A stretch of DNA of 64,000 nucleotides. It comes from Azolla caroliniana. Taxonomy: Eukaryota > Polypodiophyta. The stretch lies in the NCBI GenBank assembly GCA_043228905.1, contig JBHGNT010000001.1, positions 10,912,001-10,976,000 on the forward strand, in the 5' to 3' direction. Of the stretch, positions 11,064-20,928 are shown in pieces (the first letter of the stretch is position 1; the number at the start of each line of letters is the position of its first letter). Below the pieces are notes generated by a model. The model saw only the letters and a list, made by a program, of their open reading frames with translations. It did no database searches and had not been told where the DNA came from. Both the position numbers and the translations under genes were made by a program.

Positions 11064-12130
11064 CTAATGCATATTCCAAACAACCAAATACACGCAGATG
11101 AGCAATAGATGGTTTTTGGCCATGCCAAGCTTCATATGGAGTGATAGAGTGCAGTGCTTTAGTGGGACACTTGTTGAGTACATATGTTGCACACATGACA
11201 ACGTCAAGTTAGAAACTATATGGTAAGGCCTGACTTTTGACCATACACCTCGCAATTTCCATGTGTGACCCGTTCTTTCTTTCAACAACTCCATTTTGTT
11301 GAGGTGTATATGACACTGTACATTGATGTTTTATCCCACGTTCAACGAAAATGCATTAAACTCAGAAGACATATACTCCCCCCCCCCTCCCGATCAGAAC
11401 GGAGGGTGCCCATTTTACATGCAGCCAAAGCTAGAAATTGTTTGAAGCACAGAAACACTTCGGACTTTGCCTTCAATGGATATACCCATGCATGCCTAGA
11501 AAAGTCATAAATGAAAGTCACGAAATAAAGATAGTTCCCAAGAGAATGCGTTTGCATAGGACCACAGACATCGCTATGAACAAGCTGCAATTTCTGCGTA
11601 GCTCTAATTGAACCATCTTTTGGAAAGGATGAACATTGCATTTTGCCCAAAATACAACCTTCACAAATATGCTTCCGAGGTGCCTCAAGTTTGGGCAAGG
11701 AGGACACCATTTCAAATTTCTGCAGGCGAAGCAAAGTTGCAAAATTCAGATGACCAAATCGTGCATGCCAAATCTTTGCATTTGAAATAGCCTGAGAATC
11801 TTGTATTGCACATGCGGAACAATTTATAGATCTTTCATAATCTACGAGCTTATATAGCCCACGACATAAAATGCTAGAAGCAATAATAACATCCCCATTG
11901 GACAGATCATGAACTGTACACCTATCATCAACAAATTTAACAACCAAGCCAACCTTGGCTAATGCTGAAACTGACAACAGAGTTTTCTTGATCCCTGGCA
12001 CAAACAAAGCATCTGACAAGGTGAAAGGACTACCATCAACAATAGTCAAAATGATCTTACCAACACCCATAACTGGATAAGATGAGTTGTTGGCGCATGT
12101 GACAGTATTCCCTATAGGGGCAAGCTCCAA
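11064..12130 (-). pseudogene. pol: Copia B protease end and integrase, disrupted
   Basis: The main frame at 11342-12130 (262 codons) begins near the protease end (LFVPGIKKTLLSVSAL) and includes the GAG-pre-integrase zinc region (WHARFGHLNF, CEGCILGKMQ) and the start of the integrase core (HSDVCGP, YDFSRHAWVYPLK, LRSDREGG). The DRGGE region reads DREGG. A second frame at 11064-11294 carries the rest. A C-rich run near 11380 disturbs the frame. Confidence 0.85.
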
Positions 12131-12214
12131 TGAAGTGAAGAAATTGCGTTGCGAGGTAATATGTTTGGTTGCCCCACTATCGAAGTACCAGACATCTGAT
12201 TGTACAATAGATAT

Positions 12215-13236
12215 TCATTGTTCAAGTGAAGATGGGTCAAAATTGCAAATAGTAGTAAATGCCCATTCTTCATTTTGCACAAGATTTGCAGACTTTGTTT
12301 TTGGTGCAGAGACTTCTACAACAACGAGTCCTACCTCCTTTTTCTTTGCCTCTTTTGCAGCCAATTTTGGACAGTTCTTCATAATATGATTAATTCCTTT
12401 ACAATATTTGCAAAAACGTTTTTGTTTTTGCTCTTGTTTTCTTTCATTCACTTGTGAATTATTAGCAAATCATTGCTTGGTAGCAAAAGAGTTCCATTTA
12501 CCTTTGCCCTTCTGACTAGCTAGGAAATCTTGATCTACAAGACGCATAATAGACTTGTTTTGCCTAGACTAATATTCCTGTAACAAAACAAAGACTAGCT
12601 CCTCGAATGATAAGGCATTGGGATTACCTTTCATCATTAAACGAAGAGTAGAATCAAAACTCTGATATGAATAAGGAATATCATTTAGAACAGTTTGCAC
12701 AAGTGAACTATATGGTATTATTTCATTAGCAGAAATGAATTGTTCCTTTAAATCTTTGATTTTTGTAAGAAAATTGTCCATAGAATCACCTTCATTCATG
12801 TGCTCACTCTCCAATTGTTTTAAGAGATAAGCAACACGAGCCTCATTTCTTGCTTAGTACAAAGTGGTAAGAGTATCCCTAACATCCTTTGCTGTCTTGC
12901 AAGAGCGAATATGGGGAATAATGGCACGTTTCATAGACAAAGTTATGAAAGCATGTTCCTGAGCATCTCTGCCATCCCAACGAAGTTGCTTTGTAGTTGG
13001 CACAATAAAAACTGTAGCATGGGCATGAGCAGGATGATCAACATCCTCGTTAGAATAGTGCCATCAACATTTGTGTTCTCAACAACAAGACGTTTTTCAG
13101 CCCCTTGAACCATATTCCACAACCCCTTTGCTACTACTAATACATGGCGCATCATATAAGCCCAAGGAGGGTAATTTGTTCCATCTAGTTTATCCTCAAC
13201 AACAAGCATCTGAAATACATCATTGCTCTCAGCCAT
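12215..13236 (-). pseudogene. gag: Copia B gag, disrupted
   Basis: The probable start is at 13236 (MAESNDVFQM, then LDGTNYPPWAYMM). Further gag fragments are at 12569-12814 and 12215-12451, the last with a CCHC knuckle (CKYCKGINHIMKNC). Several stops and frameshifts break it. Confidence 0.83.
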
Positions 13237-13580
13237 GGCCGTGAACTGAACATGTTTTGATGTAAAAAATGGACTGCTGAATGAATAAAAGGGAATAACG
13301 TACCTCTTTGACTTGAAAGATGAACAAGTGAAGAGAAAAGGGAAACAAATTTGATTTCTAAGGGTTATAGGATTTTCTTGGAGGACTCAAGGAGGCTTTT
13401 TTTAGGATTGAATCGACTTGGAAGCAGAAAAAAACACAACTAAAACTGCGCAGAGGAAGAAAACATGCAGAAATTTGTTTTTTCAACAGTAGAAAAATGT
13501 CACCACAGATGGCACAGACGGAGTGCGTATGAGAGCCGTTGCGTTGCTGCTGAAATGTCGCTTTGTAGCTCTGATACTAG

Positions 13581-13809
13581 TGTTGGGTTGTTATTTTGAA
13601 TCCCAAAAAAACATAACCACTTTAGGGTTATGAGGGTTTTTATGGACATAGGGAAAAACCTCCTAAAGAGGGAAAAAAGGCCCATGTAGTCCTAAGTGTG
13701 TTCACACACATCATTGTCCTAAGTGTGTTCACACATTACTGTCCTAAATGTGTTCACACACATCACTATCCTAAGTGTGTTCACACATCACTACCAAAAT
13801 ATGTCAATA
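13581..13809 (-). repeat. 5' LTR of Copia B
   Basis: This 229-bp LTR lies next to the minus-strand primer site ending at 13580 and the TCCGG duplication at 13810-13814. It contains more internal TGTGTTCACACA units than the left LTR. Confidence 0.9.
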
Positions 13810-13814
13810 TCCGG

Positions 13815-14281
13815 TTATCGAACTCTACGTAGTTCGGTTGGCCGAACAATTCCTTAGCTTCTTGCGTGTTCAACTCCCCTGGGTCTGTCACTATCTTCTC
13901 GACGCACCCATACCAGTAGACTACGTCTTCGATTAGGAACTGGCATACCTCCACGATTGTCTTGTTTGTTAAGGTCCGACCCTCCACCTGGTTCGTTAGG
14001 TCCTCTCTTGCAAGCACCAGGTACCGCATCTGCCCCACCCCCATCGGCATCGTCACTAAATCGACCATCTACTTGAAGTGAATGGTTGACGGGTAAGTTG
14101 GGTGTAGCTTGTCGCAGTGTTGGATCGTCGAATGCATTTGGCAGCTCTCGCATGTGGACACAAAGTGGTGCACATCTTTGTACATTCCGGGCCACCAGTA
14201 CCTCTCCTTCAACTTCTCGAACATGGCACATGTCCCTCTATGTCCGGACCAGGGACTCTCATGAAATTCCGACATCAGCAC
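13815..14281 (-). pseudogene. Gypsy integrase, N-terminal zinc domain and core start
   Basis: Frame 14069-14281 gives the HHCC zinc domain (ESPWSGHRGT, LKERYWWPGM, VSTCESCQMH). Frame 13781-14068 continues with MVDLVTMPMGVGQ and VTDPGELNTQEAKELFG. The frames are offset. After ELFG the sequence jumps to a late-core motif, so an internal deletion has removed the middle of the core, including the region of the catalytic Glu. Confidence 0.83.
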
Positions 14282-15196
14282 CGACTACTCATCCTTCGTC
14301 ACCACGTAGAGTGGTGTGCCGGTTTGCTTCTTTGGATGCCGCAAGATCTTCCAGTCTCGTAGGAAGAGCTTATATGCCTTCTTTCGGATCTGATTCGCTT
14401 CCTCCTTTGTCCACGATGTGTCCGACGCTATCGTGCTTAGGAACCTTCCGATTAGAAGCCTCTCCCTGTTGTCTTCGTCCTCGTCAAACTCGTTCTGGGT
14501 CGGAGTGCTTTGTTTGTTCGCCGACATTTGAGCCAACTCGAAGAAGTCCACGCCGACTTCTTCGTCTTCCGATACCGTGCCGTCCTCTCCTTTGAACCGT
14601 GCTCTTGACAAGATATCGGCCATGGTATTGTCTCTCTTGGAGATGTGTCGTATCTCCTGATGCAGGGACTTAATATATGCAACCCACCTGAGCATTGCAA
14701 GGTCTGGAGTTGCGCATCCAGAAACCATATCGAGAATGGGTAGGCAATCCGTCTCGATTATCACCTCCGTCCCGACTAGATAATCCTTGTTGGCCTTCAC
14801 CGCCGAAACGATACCCACAATTCGCGCTTAACTTGGGCGTATCCTTGTTGCCGCTCACTTAGGACCTTTGTGCTGAATCAGATGGTGAACCACGTTCCGG
14901 CTTTGTCTTCCTGGTTTATAACCCATCCGATTCTGGTCATATTTGTGTCCACCGTAACGAAAATCAGGGTGTCCTTCTTGTACACTGCTTTCCGAAGAGC
15001 CAACGCCACCGTTAGTCTCCAGACCTCCTCTGAGTGCTCTTCTCTCCAGTCGGACCTTCACCCTTTCTTCAGCAAGCCGTAGAGTGGCTCTACGATGTGT
15101 GCGTAGTGCAGGGTCCAAATATGATAAAAGGCACATGCCCCTAATAACCATCGAACCTCGGTGGTTGTCTGACATTCCTCCTTCATGGCCGCGATG
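14282..15196 (-). pseudogene. Gypsy RT C-terminus and RNase H
   Basis: Frame 14285-14818 reads MGIVSAVKANKDYLVG, IETDCLPILDMVSGC and DNTMADILSRARF, the end of gypsy RNase H and its linker to integrase. Further up, 14855-15217 carries RT thumb and RNase H start sequence (RWLLGACAFYHIW, TRIGWVINQ) in several frames. It continues from 15812 across MITE 2. Confidence 0.82.
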
Positions 15197-15204
15197 GTCT
15201 CCAC

Positions 15205-15417
15205 TAGGGATCGGCAACGGCTCGGCTCGGCTTGAACCTTGCCAAACCGGCTCAAGCTGGCTAAGCCGTTTATAAACTTTAGAGAGAGGGGGAGAGAGAG
15301 AAAGAGAGAGAGAGAGAGAGTGAGGGAGACTAAACAGACGATGGGAGACAGAGAGAGTGAGTGAGGGAGAACTACACGAGGGGGGAGAGAGAGAGAGAGG
15401 GAGGGAGACAACAAATA

Positions 15418-15454
<37 letters not shown>

Positions 15455-15495
15455 TACACAGAGGGGGAAGAGAGAGAGAGACTACACAGAGGGGG

Positions 15496-15528
<33 letters not shown>

Positions 15529-15803
15529 TCGAGACCACAGACGTGAGAGAGAGTGTGGGAGGGAGAGCTTGTACAATGTATACTATAGTATATAGTGGAT
15601 CATCTAATATAATATAGTATATAATATAATTGTGTGCTTTTACCAAAAGAGAGAGAGAGAGAGAGAGAGGTTTCCAAACCGTTTACCAAGCCGGTTCACA
15701 ATCCGGTTTAGCCTTGAGATCCCGTAAATGGTTTAGGCTTAGCCGGTTTGGCTTGATCCAAGCCAAACCGGCTAAGCCTAAACTGAACCATTGCCGATCC
15801 CTA
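15205..15803. mobile_element. hAT-type MITE 2 with internal GA microsatellite
   Basis: This 599-bp element begins TAGGGATCGGCAACGG and ends CCATTGCCGATCCCTA, with a perfect 8-bp target duplication GTCTCCAC (15197-15204 and 15804-15811). Its termini match those of MITE 1, so both belong to one family. The centre (about 15282-15530) is almost pure GA-repeat, and a second GA run lies at 15647-15669. Subterminal sequence is rich in CCGGTTT and AAACCGG motifs. It interrupts the gypsy RT. Confidence 0.92.
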
Positions 15804-15811
15804 GTCTCCAC

Positions 15812-16588
15812 CTTTGTTAGAGACGGTTTTCGGCCGTATGGCCGCACAAGTGACCGACCACTAGGATCTTGGACTGTTTGAATGCCGATTTCTCTCCAGA
15901 GAAGGTGAGTAGTGCAAGCCTCTGCAATATCTTCTCGCCGTCGGAGATGTGGTTCGACAGGAAGTTCCGGCTTCCATCCTGTCAGACTGACTTGTCCTTC
16001 ACATCCTCCGGACATCCCTTGATTGGGATGTCGTCTACAAACGGCATGGTGATGTCTGGGATGCAGTCCCTCTACACTTTGTTCATTGCATTCACCATGT
16101 GTGCCACAAAATTCGTCCCACCTTGTGGTAGGGTACACATCCGAACTAAGTCGAGAGGGGTCCGCATCATCGTGATGTCCCTGCTTTCAACGGCTAGTTG
16201 GAATTGGTTGTACCCAGAATATAAGTCGCTGACTGAGTAGGTAGAGCTTCTGGTGAAGGCTTCCACGAACTCATCGATTGTCAAACTGACTCCTACATTT
16301 CGAATGGTCACCTTGTTGACCGGCTGGAGATCCTGAATGAAGTGCAATGTGCCGTTCTTCTTTAGCACCGTGAACCACCGATTCGAATAAGGGGCACTCG
16401 ACGGTTTGAGAATCCCCATCTCTACCTTCTCCTTGAGCAACTCCATCAACTTCGGGATGTGAGCTCTCGATACCGGAATCGGTTTCAGACTCCACGGTAC
16501 ATGTGGTACGGTGAATATCACCATCTGTTCCACGATCGTCAGGTCGACGCACCCGATCTCCCCCGGTGAGAATGCAAAGGCTTTCTTG
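15812..16588 (-). pseudogene. Gypsy reverse transcriptase
   Basis: Frame 16072-16533 reads VEMGILKPSSAPYSNRWFTV, IQDLQPVNKVTIRN, YSVSDLYSGYNQFQLAVESR and RMCTLPQGGTNFVAHM, an unmistakable Ty3/gypsy RT. It continues below 16075 with the PFVDDIPIKG motif, here a YxDD-type box, in another frame. Stops follow. It is cut at 16588 by the gag-only element and at 15811 by MITE 2. Confidence 0.88.
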
Positions 16589-16589
16589 T

Positions 16590-17096
16590 TGTCGTGCCTT
16601 TCGGCGCTGGATCGTTGCGTGAATCGGGTGGGAACCGCTGGGGTTTTGGACTAGGAGGAGGAAGAATTTGAGATGATTCTAATTATAAATAGATTATTAG
16701 AAACTTGGGAATCCCACAAGTATAATGTATTTTATTAATTAATATTTAGATAAGAATATGTATTTAGATTGAAAGAGATAGATATGGAAATCTCGTGAAT
16801 CCCACGAGTATAGTTTATTTCGTGAATCCCACAAATATATTTTATTAATTGGTGTCTTTTAGAAATATATCCAATTTCCAAATATTTCACACACCTTATT
16901 ACATTGTGCTCCCCATCCTTATATAGTGATGAGAGAGTCTTAATAATCCATGCTTTTTCTCTAACAATAGACTATATGCTTTATCTAACATGCTTTTTCT
17001 AAAGTGATCTTGCTTTTTCTAACTTGATGCGTTTTTATCGATTATGGTGTTCATGCACGCTACATGTGCATACGTAGCTTTTTCTTTTATCATGTG
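16590..17096 (-). repeat. Left LTR of the gag-only element
   Basis: This 507-bp repeat is nearly identical to 19645-20151, with scattered substitutions (for example CGGCGCTGG versus CGGCGTCGG near the start). Lengths agree exactly, which suggests few indels since insertion. Confidence 0.88.
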
Positions 17097-17109
17097 TTTA
17101 TCCTATTGC

Positions 17110-17285
17110 CGGATATTGTTGAGCTCTTGCCGGAGCTCCAACTTCCGAGCCGTGGTACTTGCGACGGAAATCTTCTGGAGATTTTCTCGGGCCTCCTTCG
17201 GTGACTTTGTGTCTCTAATGTAGATGAGCATCTGGTCGTACACATAGGACCTGAGGCAGTACAACACTTTGCCCGCTAGTATGCA
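17110..17285 (-). pseudogene. Copia gag fragment
   Basis: The minus strand reads AGKVLYCLRSYVYDQ, MLIYIRDTKSPKEA and ASTTARKLELRQELNNIRQ, which belong to the UBN2-type gag of plant Copia elements. Only about 58 codons remain. It is a foreign piece inside the gag-only element. Confidence 0.72.
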
Positions 17286-17318
17286 CTTATGTTTCTAACG
17301 TTTACTTTTGTAACATTA

Positions 17319-17390
17319 ATGATATGTTAGTATAATGGTAAGGCTTTGCATTATTAACATGGAGGTACAGGGTTCGAATCCTGCCTTATG
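17319..17390 (+). other. tRNA-like sequence with A and B boxes (SINE head or tRNA relic)
   Basis: An A-box-like TTAGTATAATGG (17327-17338) and a B box GGTTCGAATCC (17371-17381) stand 32 bases apart, as in tRNA genes and tRNA-derived SINEs. The T arm (CAGG TTCGAAT CCTG core) pairs, but I cannot fold a convincing acceptor and anticodon arm. I call it a SINE head or relic, not a functional tRNA. Confidence 0.5.
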
Positions 17391-17399
17391 CATGTAACA

Positions 17400-17710
17400 A
17401 TTTTTTCTTCTATTTACAAATTTGTCTCTTTATCCGGTGAGAGACTCTCACCGGCCTTCTTTATCCGGCTCTTTATTCTGCTTGATCCGGGCCTCCTTAC
17501 CGGTTCCTCCTTCATCCGGTTCTCACCGGTTCTTCTTACCGGTTCCTCCTTGCCGATTCTTCCTTCATTCGGTTCTCTTCGTCCGCTTCTCACTGACTGT
17601 CACCGACTTTCTTCATCCGATTCTTGCCGGGTCTCCATGTCCCATCCGAAGGGACCAAAAATGCAATTTTCTCATAGTGTGCGATTTACACTACGACACT
17701 CGCCCCCTCC
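17400..17710 (-). repeat. Possible LTR edge with purine tract
   Basis: On the minus strand GGAGGGGGCGAG (17699-17710) resembles a polypurine tract and is followed by TGTCGTAGTG, a plausible LTR start at 17698. The next 250 bases hold many degenerate CCGGTGAGAACCGG-type repeats. No partner LTR is visible, so the parent element is unknown. Confidence 0.4.
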
Positions 17711-18095
17711 AAACCCGCACATCCTCCGGTATGTGCCGAAGTTGTCGGTGATTGTTAGTCTCCTCCGTCCGGTCTCCACCCGATTGGTTTCGTTGCCAAT
17801 CCCGTTGCCGGTTTTGTTCGGTTGCAGGTTTCTCGTAATTCTCCTTTACTCGTAGTACACTCCATTTCTCTCGCTATGTCGACTTTGTCTCTCCATTTTG
17901 AGCATATCCATTCTTTCCACTCGAACCATTGTCGCCATCCGATCCACCATATTCTTTGTTCTCTCTCGTCATAGAATCTCACGTTAGTGTTTAAGTTCTT
18001 CCTGTTAGAGCCTTTCTTCTTTGTTGAGATCTCATCGTTAATAATACCCTTAAAATCCGCTTGGCCCTTGTTATCCATGGTAGTGTCTTTTCCGG

Positions 18096-18240
18096 ATCGG
18101 TCTCGCCCGATCGACTTTCGGTTGAGTCGTATTAGCTTCTTTCTGATTCGGTCTCATTTGATCGGCTTTCGGTTGAGTCGTATTAGCTTCTTTCCGATTC
18201 GGTTTCGTTCGATCGGCTTCCGATCAAATTCGTATTCAGT
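18096..18240. repeat. Tandem repeat with TTCGGTTGAGTCGTATTAGC units
   Basis: A unit of about 60 bases containing CGGTTGAGTCGTATTAGCTT appears twice, followed by a partial third. It overlaps the 3' end of the gag frame of the gag-only element. Confidence 0.6.
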
Positions 18241-19409
18241 CGAATTGGACTCGGTTGATCGGTTTTGACCGAGTCGGCCCCCTTCCGGGTCGTTTTTTGT
18301 TTAGATCGGAATTTCGTCCAGATCATCTTCCATTTGAACCGGCTTCTGACTTTACCTTTCTTGCTACCACCTCCCGTCTCTCCGGTCTCACGTTGGTTCT
18401 CAGACAAAACCGCCGAAGTCTCTAGAATTAGTGGGCAGGAATCCTCGGTATTACTGTCCTCCATCGTTTCACCCATGGCCACCTTCTCGGCTATCTCTCC
18501 GTCACATGCATCAATGTCCTTCGTTTTCTCTCCGCCATCTTCTGTCTCTTCGGTCTCACGTTGCTTTTCGAACGCAATTGCCGAAGTGTCTAGAACTAGT
18601 GGTGGGAAAGTTTTCATACGGCCATCCGCCATTGATTCATCCATAGCCACCTCCGATTCGATGTCATCTTTCGTGGTGACCTCCTCAATCAAGTCCGCCT
18701 CGCACTCTTTATCTCCCTCGATCATGCAAGCATCGATTATGCTTACCCCTTTTTCACCCGATGTTTCAGATAGTTGTATACTGAAACCTTCTTTCGTTCT
18801 TGAAGTGGTGTTCGCCACTCTCAAGTCATCGACCTTATCCTTGGCCGTCATTCTTTCGCAAGACAAGAGGATGTCTTGTTCTATACCCTCTCCCGTAGTA
18901 TTGACGTATCGTACTTCGGCCTTCTTATTAGCCACATCGTTCATCCTTAATCGATCATCCCTTATAGGCCATGTTGTTGCCGACAATATTCTCATCTTCC
19001 TCTTATCATGTCTTCGGCATACTCTTTCGACTTCAACCCAATCCTCGGTAATACCATTTGCACCGTCATCATCTTCGAGTTTGATCCCGATGTCCATCCT
19101 TTCTTTCCGATCGATCAATCTTACGAACATTAGGACTTTATCTTCTCCCAACAATCTTTGTTCCCGCTCCGAGAGTCGAGCAAAATGATACTCGAACTCT
19201 AGGAATGCTTGTGTCGCGCTTCGGTGGGTCTTCTCCGATGCCACCCATTCTTCGAACTCGCGTCGATCTCGTCCCTTCGATCTCTCGTAGTCATATGCCT
19301 CTCGTAAAGCTTCTTCAAAGGAACCCCATGTAGGGTTTTGTTGCCGTATCTTGTGGATTTTCTCTAGTAGCTCATCCATGGCCACCCGACTTAAGGATAT
19401 CACTTGCAA
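18183..19409 (-). CDS. gag: Gag-like protein of the gag-only element
   Basis: This is an intact 408-codon frame starting at 19409, about 235 bases after the right LTR. The N-terminal half (FEEALREAYDYERSKGRDRR, FEEWVASEKTHRSATQAFLE, LLGEDKVLMFVRLIDRKER, EDWVEVERVCRRHDKRKM) matches the gag region of the gypsy element in which it is nested; compare 20203-20553. The C-terminal half is acidic and contains a roughly 45-residue unit present twice (PLVLDTSAIAFEKQRETEET and PLILETSAVLSENQRETGET). The tail is basic (RSRFKWKMIWTKFRSKQK). No CCHC knuckle is seen. Probably a capsid-like gag that depends on another element for enzymes. The downstream frame 17755-18078 is unassigned. Confidence 0.72.
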   Translation of the reverse strand: MQVISLSRVAMDELLEKIHKIRQQNPTWGSFEEALREAYDYERSKGRDRREFEEWVASEKTHRSATQAFLEFEYHFARLSEREQRLLGEDKVLMFVRLIDRKERMDIGIKLEDDDGANGITEDWVEVERVCRRHDKRKMRILSATTWPIRDDRLRMNDVANKKAEVRYVNTTGEGIEQDILLSCERMTAKDKVDDLRVANTTSRTKEGFSIQLSETSGEKGVSIIDACMIEGDKECEADLIEEVTTKDDIESEVAMDESMADGRMKTFPPLVLDTSAIAFEKQRETEETEDGGEKTKDIDACDGEIAEKVAMGETMEDSNTEDSCPLILETSAVLSENQRETGETGGGSKKGKVRSRFKWKMIWTKFRSKQKTTRKGADSVKTDQPSPIRLNTNLIGSRSNETESERS

Positions 19410-19644
19410 TTCTTCCGGTATCCCATGTCACATCATCGCCGCCTTGTAGTCACATAGATAACGTGACACATCCTTTCCGTTGAATTGCCCGTTTCTTTGC
19501 ACAAGCCCTCTACTTCCGATTTGATCTCCGACATCAAGTGTTGTTCTTGGAGTATGCGGTTAAGCATCATCGTTATCATGCACATCACCTCTTGTTGATT
19601 CTCCATCTCCTTGCCACTCGCTTTCACGTCGGGTTCACCAACTG

Positions 19645-20151
19645 TGTCGTGCCTTTCGGCGTCGGATCGTTGCGTGAGTCGGGTGGGAACCGCCGAGGTT
19701 TTGGACTAGGAGGAGGAAGAATTTGAGACGATTCTAATTATAAATAGATTATTAGAAACTTGGGAATCCCACAAGTATAATGTATTTTATTAATTAATAT
19801 TTAGATAAGAATATGTATTTAGATTGAAAGAGATAGATATAGAAATCTCGTGAATCCCACGAGTATAGTTTATTTCGTGAATCCCACGAATATATTTTAT
19901 TAATTGGTGTCTTTTAGAAATATATCCAATTTCCAAATATTTCACACACCTTATTACATTGTGCTCCCCATCCTTATATAGTGATGAGAGAGTCTTAATA
20001 ATCCATGCTTTTTCTCTAACAATAGACTATATGCTTTATCTAACATGCTTTTTCTAAAGTGATCTTGCTTTTTCTAACTTGATGCGTTTTTATCGATTAT
20101 GGCGTTCATGCACGCTACATGTGCATGCGTAGCTTTTTCTTTTATCATGCA
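19645..20151 (-). repeat. Right (5') LTR of the gag-only element
   Basis: This 507-bp LTR is paired with 16590-17096. On the minus strand it starts TGCATGATAAAAG and ends GGCACGACA, followed by the primer-site-like sequence. Confidence 0.88.
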
Positions 20152-20156
20152 TCTTG

Positions 20157-20640
20157 GGTCAATCGAGGGGCGTCTGTTGCACGATTGGCCGCCGCCTTCC
20201 CTTCAGGCTTGAGCAATGTAAAGATCGCGCACCATCTTTGTCAGCTCTTCTAGAGCCGCGCCCCCGGACGATCCCTCGACCACATTGGCTGGAACCGTGG
20301 CCGACTTGAGCCACCGTCTTGTCTCTTCCGACCGAGTCGGAATCTCCTCCGACCTCTTCCCGATAGTCGGGCCGGCTGTCCATGACCCCACGTCGTTCCA
20401 TTCTCGCAGTTTGTCAAAACGGCCACAAACTCTTTTGACCACGGCCCAATCAGTCATGAGCCCTTCATTCGTCTCCAAGAGGAGACCCACCTTCTCTCGG
20501 TCAAGTGTGTCGACGAACTTAAGGAATAGTAGGACCTTGTTCGTATTGAGCACGATCTAGTCTAACGCCAAGAGCTGAGCGAATAGTTTTTCAAACTCCT
20601 AGAGGAGCACCGATGTATTCTTGGGTGAAAGCATGCGAGT
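20157..20640 (-). pseudogene. Gypsy gag fragment, upstream part of the nested stack
   Basis: The minus-strand frame at 20203-20553 reads KVLLFLKFVDTLDREKVGLL, MTDWAVVKRVCGRFDKLREW and LEELTKMVRDLYIAQ, a gypsy gag related to the one at 18183-19409. Upstream it continues with MLSPKNTSVLL and FEKLFAQLLALD, with two stops. It ends at about 20640, where the TAGCTA-rich region begins. Confidence 0.75.
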
Positions 20641-20646
20641 GGAAAC

Positions 20647-20790
20647 AATTAGCTATGTCCTCGACATAGCTAATTAGCTATGCAAAAAGCTACCATTGAT
20701 AAATAGTCATTTTTGCAAAAAGTTACCATTTATAAATTAGCTATGCAAAAAGATACCATTGAAAATAGTAGAGAGTTTTAATTATGTAAA
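20647..20790. repeat. Left-edge hairpin and repeated GCAAAAAG-TACCATT motifs
   Basis: A perfect 13-bp inverted repeat with a 3-base loop (20647-20659 and 20663-20675, AATTAGCTATGTC arms) starts the region. Three copies of a GCAAAAAG.TACCATT motif follow, two of them preceded by TAGCTAT. Confidence 0.75.
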
Positions 20791-20928
20791 TGAGCACCAT
20801 AAATGTGCAACATAAATTGATATGTGCACCATAAATTATATACTGAATTCCTAGGTCCATTATGCATGATCCTTTGCCACATCACTTGGGCCATCTCTAG
20901 TTGAGTATTCTGGCTTAGATTACTACCA

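Larger units (their letters stand above)
8802..13809 (-). mobile_element. Copia LTR retrotransposon B, nested in the gypsy integrase
   Basis: The LTRs are 8802-9000 (199 bp) and 13581-13809 (229 bp), starting TGTTGGGTT and ending CAACA (CAATA in the right copy). The target duplication TCCGG is at 8797-8801 and 13810-13814. On the minus strand the primer site (ACTAGTATCAGAGC, from 13580 downward) follows the right LTR, and a purine tract (AAGGGGGATT, about 9001-9010) precedes the left one. The LTR length difference comes from the copy number of a short TGTGTTCACACA-containing repeat. Coding regions are full length in order but riddled with stops and frameshifts, so it is older than Copia A. 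Confidence 0.93.
16590..20151 (-). mobile_element. Gag-only LTR element (TR-GAG-like), itself rearranged
   Basis: Direct repeats of 507 bp (16590-17096 and 19645-20151) begin TGTCGTGCC on the plus strand and end ATCATGCA (ATCATGTG in the left copy). Next to the right copy, on the minus strand, is a primer-site-like TTGGTGAACCCGACGTG (about 19627-19642), then a gag frame (18183-19409). No protease, RT or integrase is visible, so it is non-autonomous. TCTTG at 16584-16588 and 20152-20156 may be the target duplication, with one extra T on the left. The left third (17100-17700) contains a Copia gag fragment, a tRNA-like stretch and an LTR-like edge, so later insertions or recombination have altered it. 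Confidence 0.75.
8230..20640 (-). mobile_element. Broken Ty3/gypsy element with three nested insertions
   Basis: On the minus strand, in order from high to low coordinates, lie gag (20157-20640), RT (15812-16588), RT end and RNase H (14282-15196), integrase (13815-14281) and the integrase C-terminus (8230-8801). This is the Ty3/gypsy domain order. The pieces are split by a gag-only LTR element (16590-20151), a hAT MITE (15205-15803) and a Copia element (8802-13809). Joining the flanks across each insertion restores gypsy homology, which shows the gypsy copy is the oldest layer. It lacks the zinc knuckle and protease between gag and RT, carries many stops, and shows no LTR that I can identify. 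Confidence 0.85.

Noticed and set aside
15357-15617. Arg/Glu-rich frames over the GA array
   Set aside because: Translation of a pure GA microsatellite inside MITE 2; not a gene.
17319-17390. A functional tRNA gene
   Set aside because: A and B boxes and a T arm are present, but acceptor and anticodon stems do not pair convincingly, so a SINE or relic fits better.
18265-19188. 307-codon plus-strand frame
   Set aside because: It is the complement of the gag frame 18183-19409, which has the recognisable motifs.
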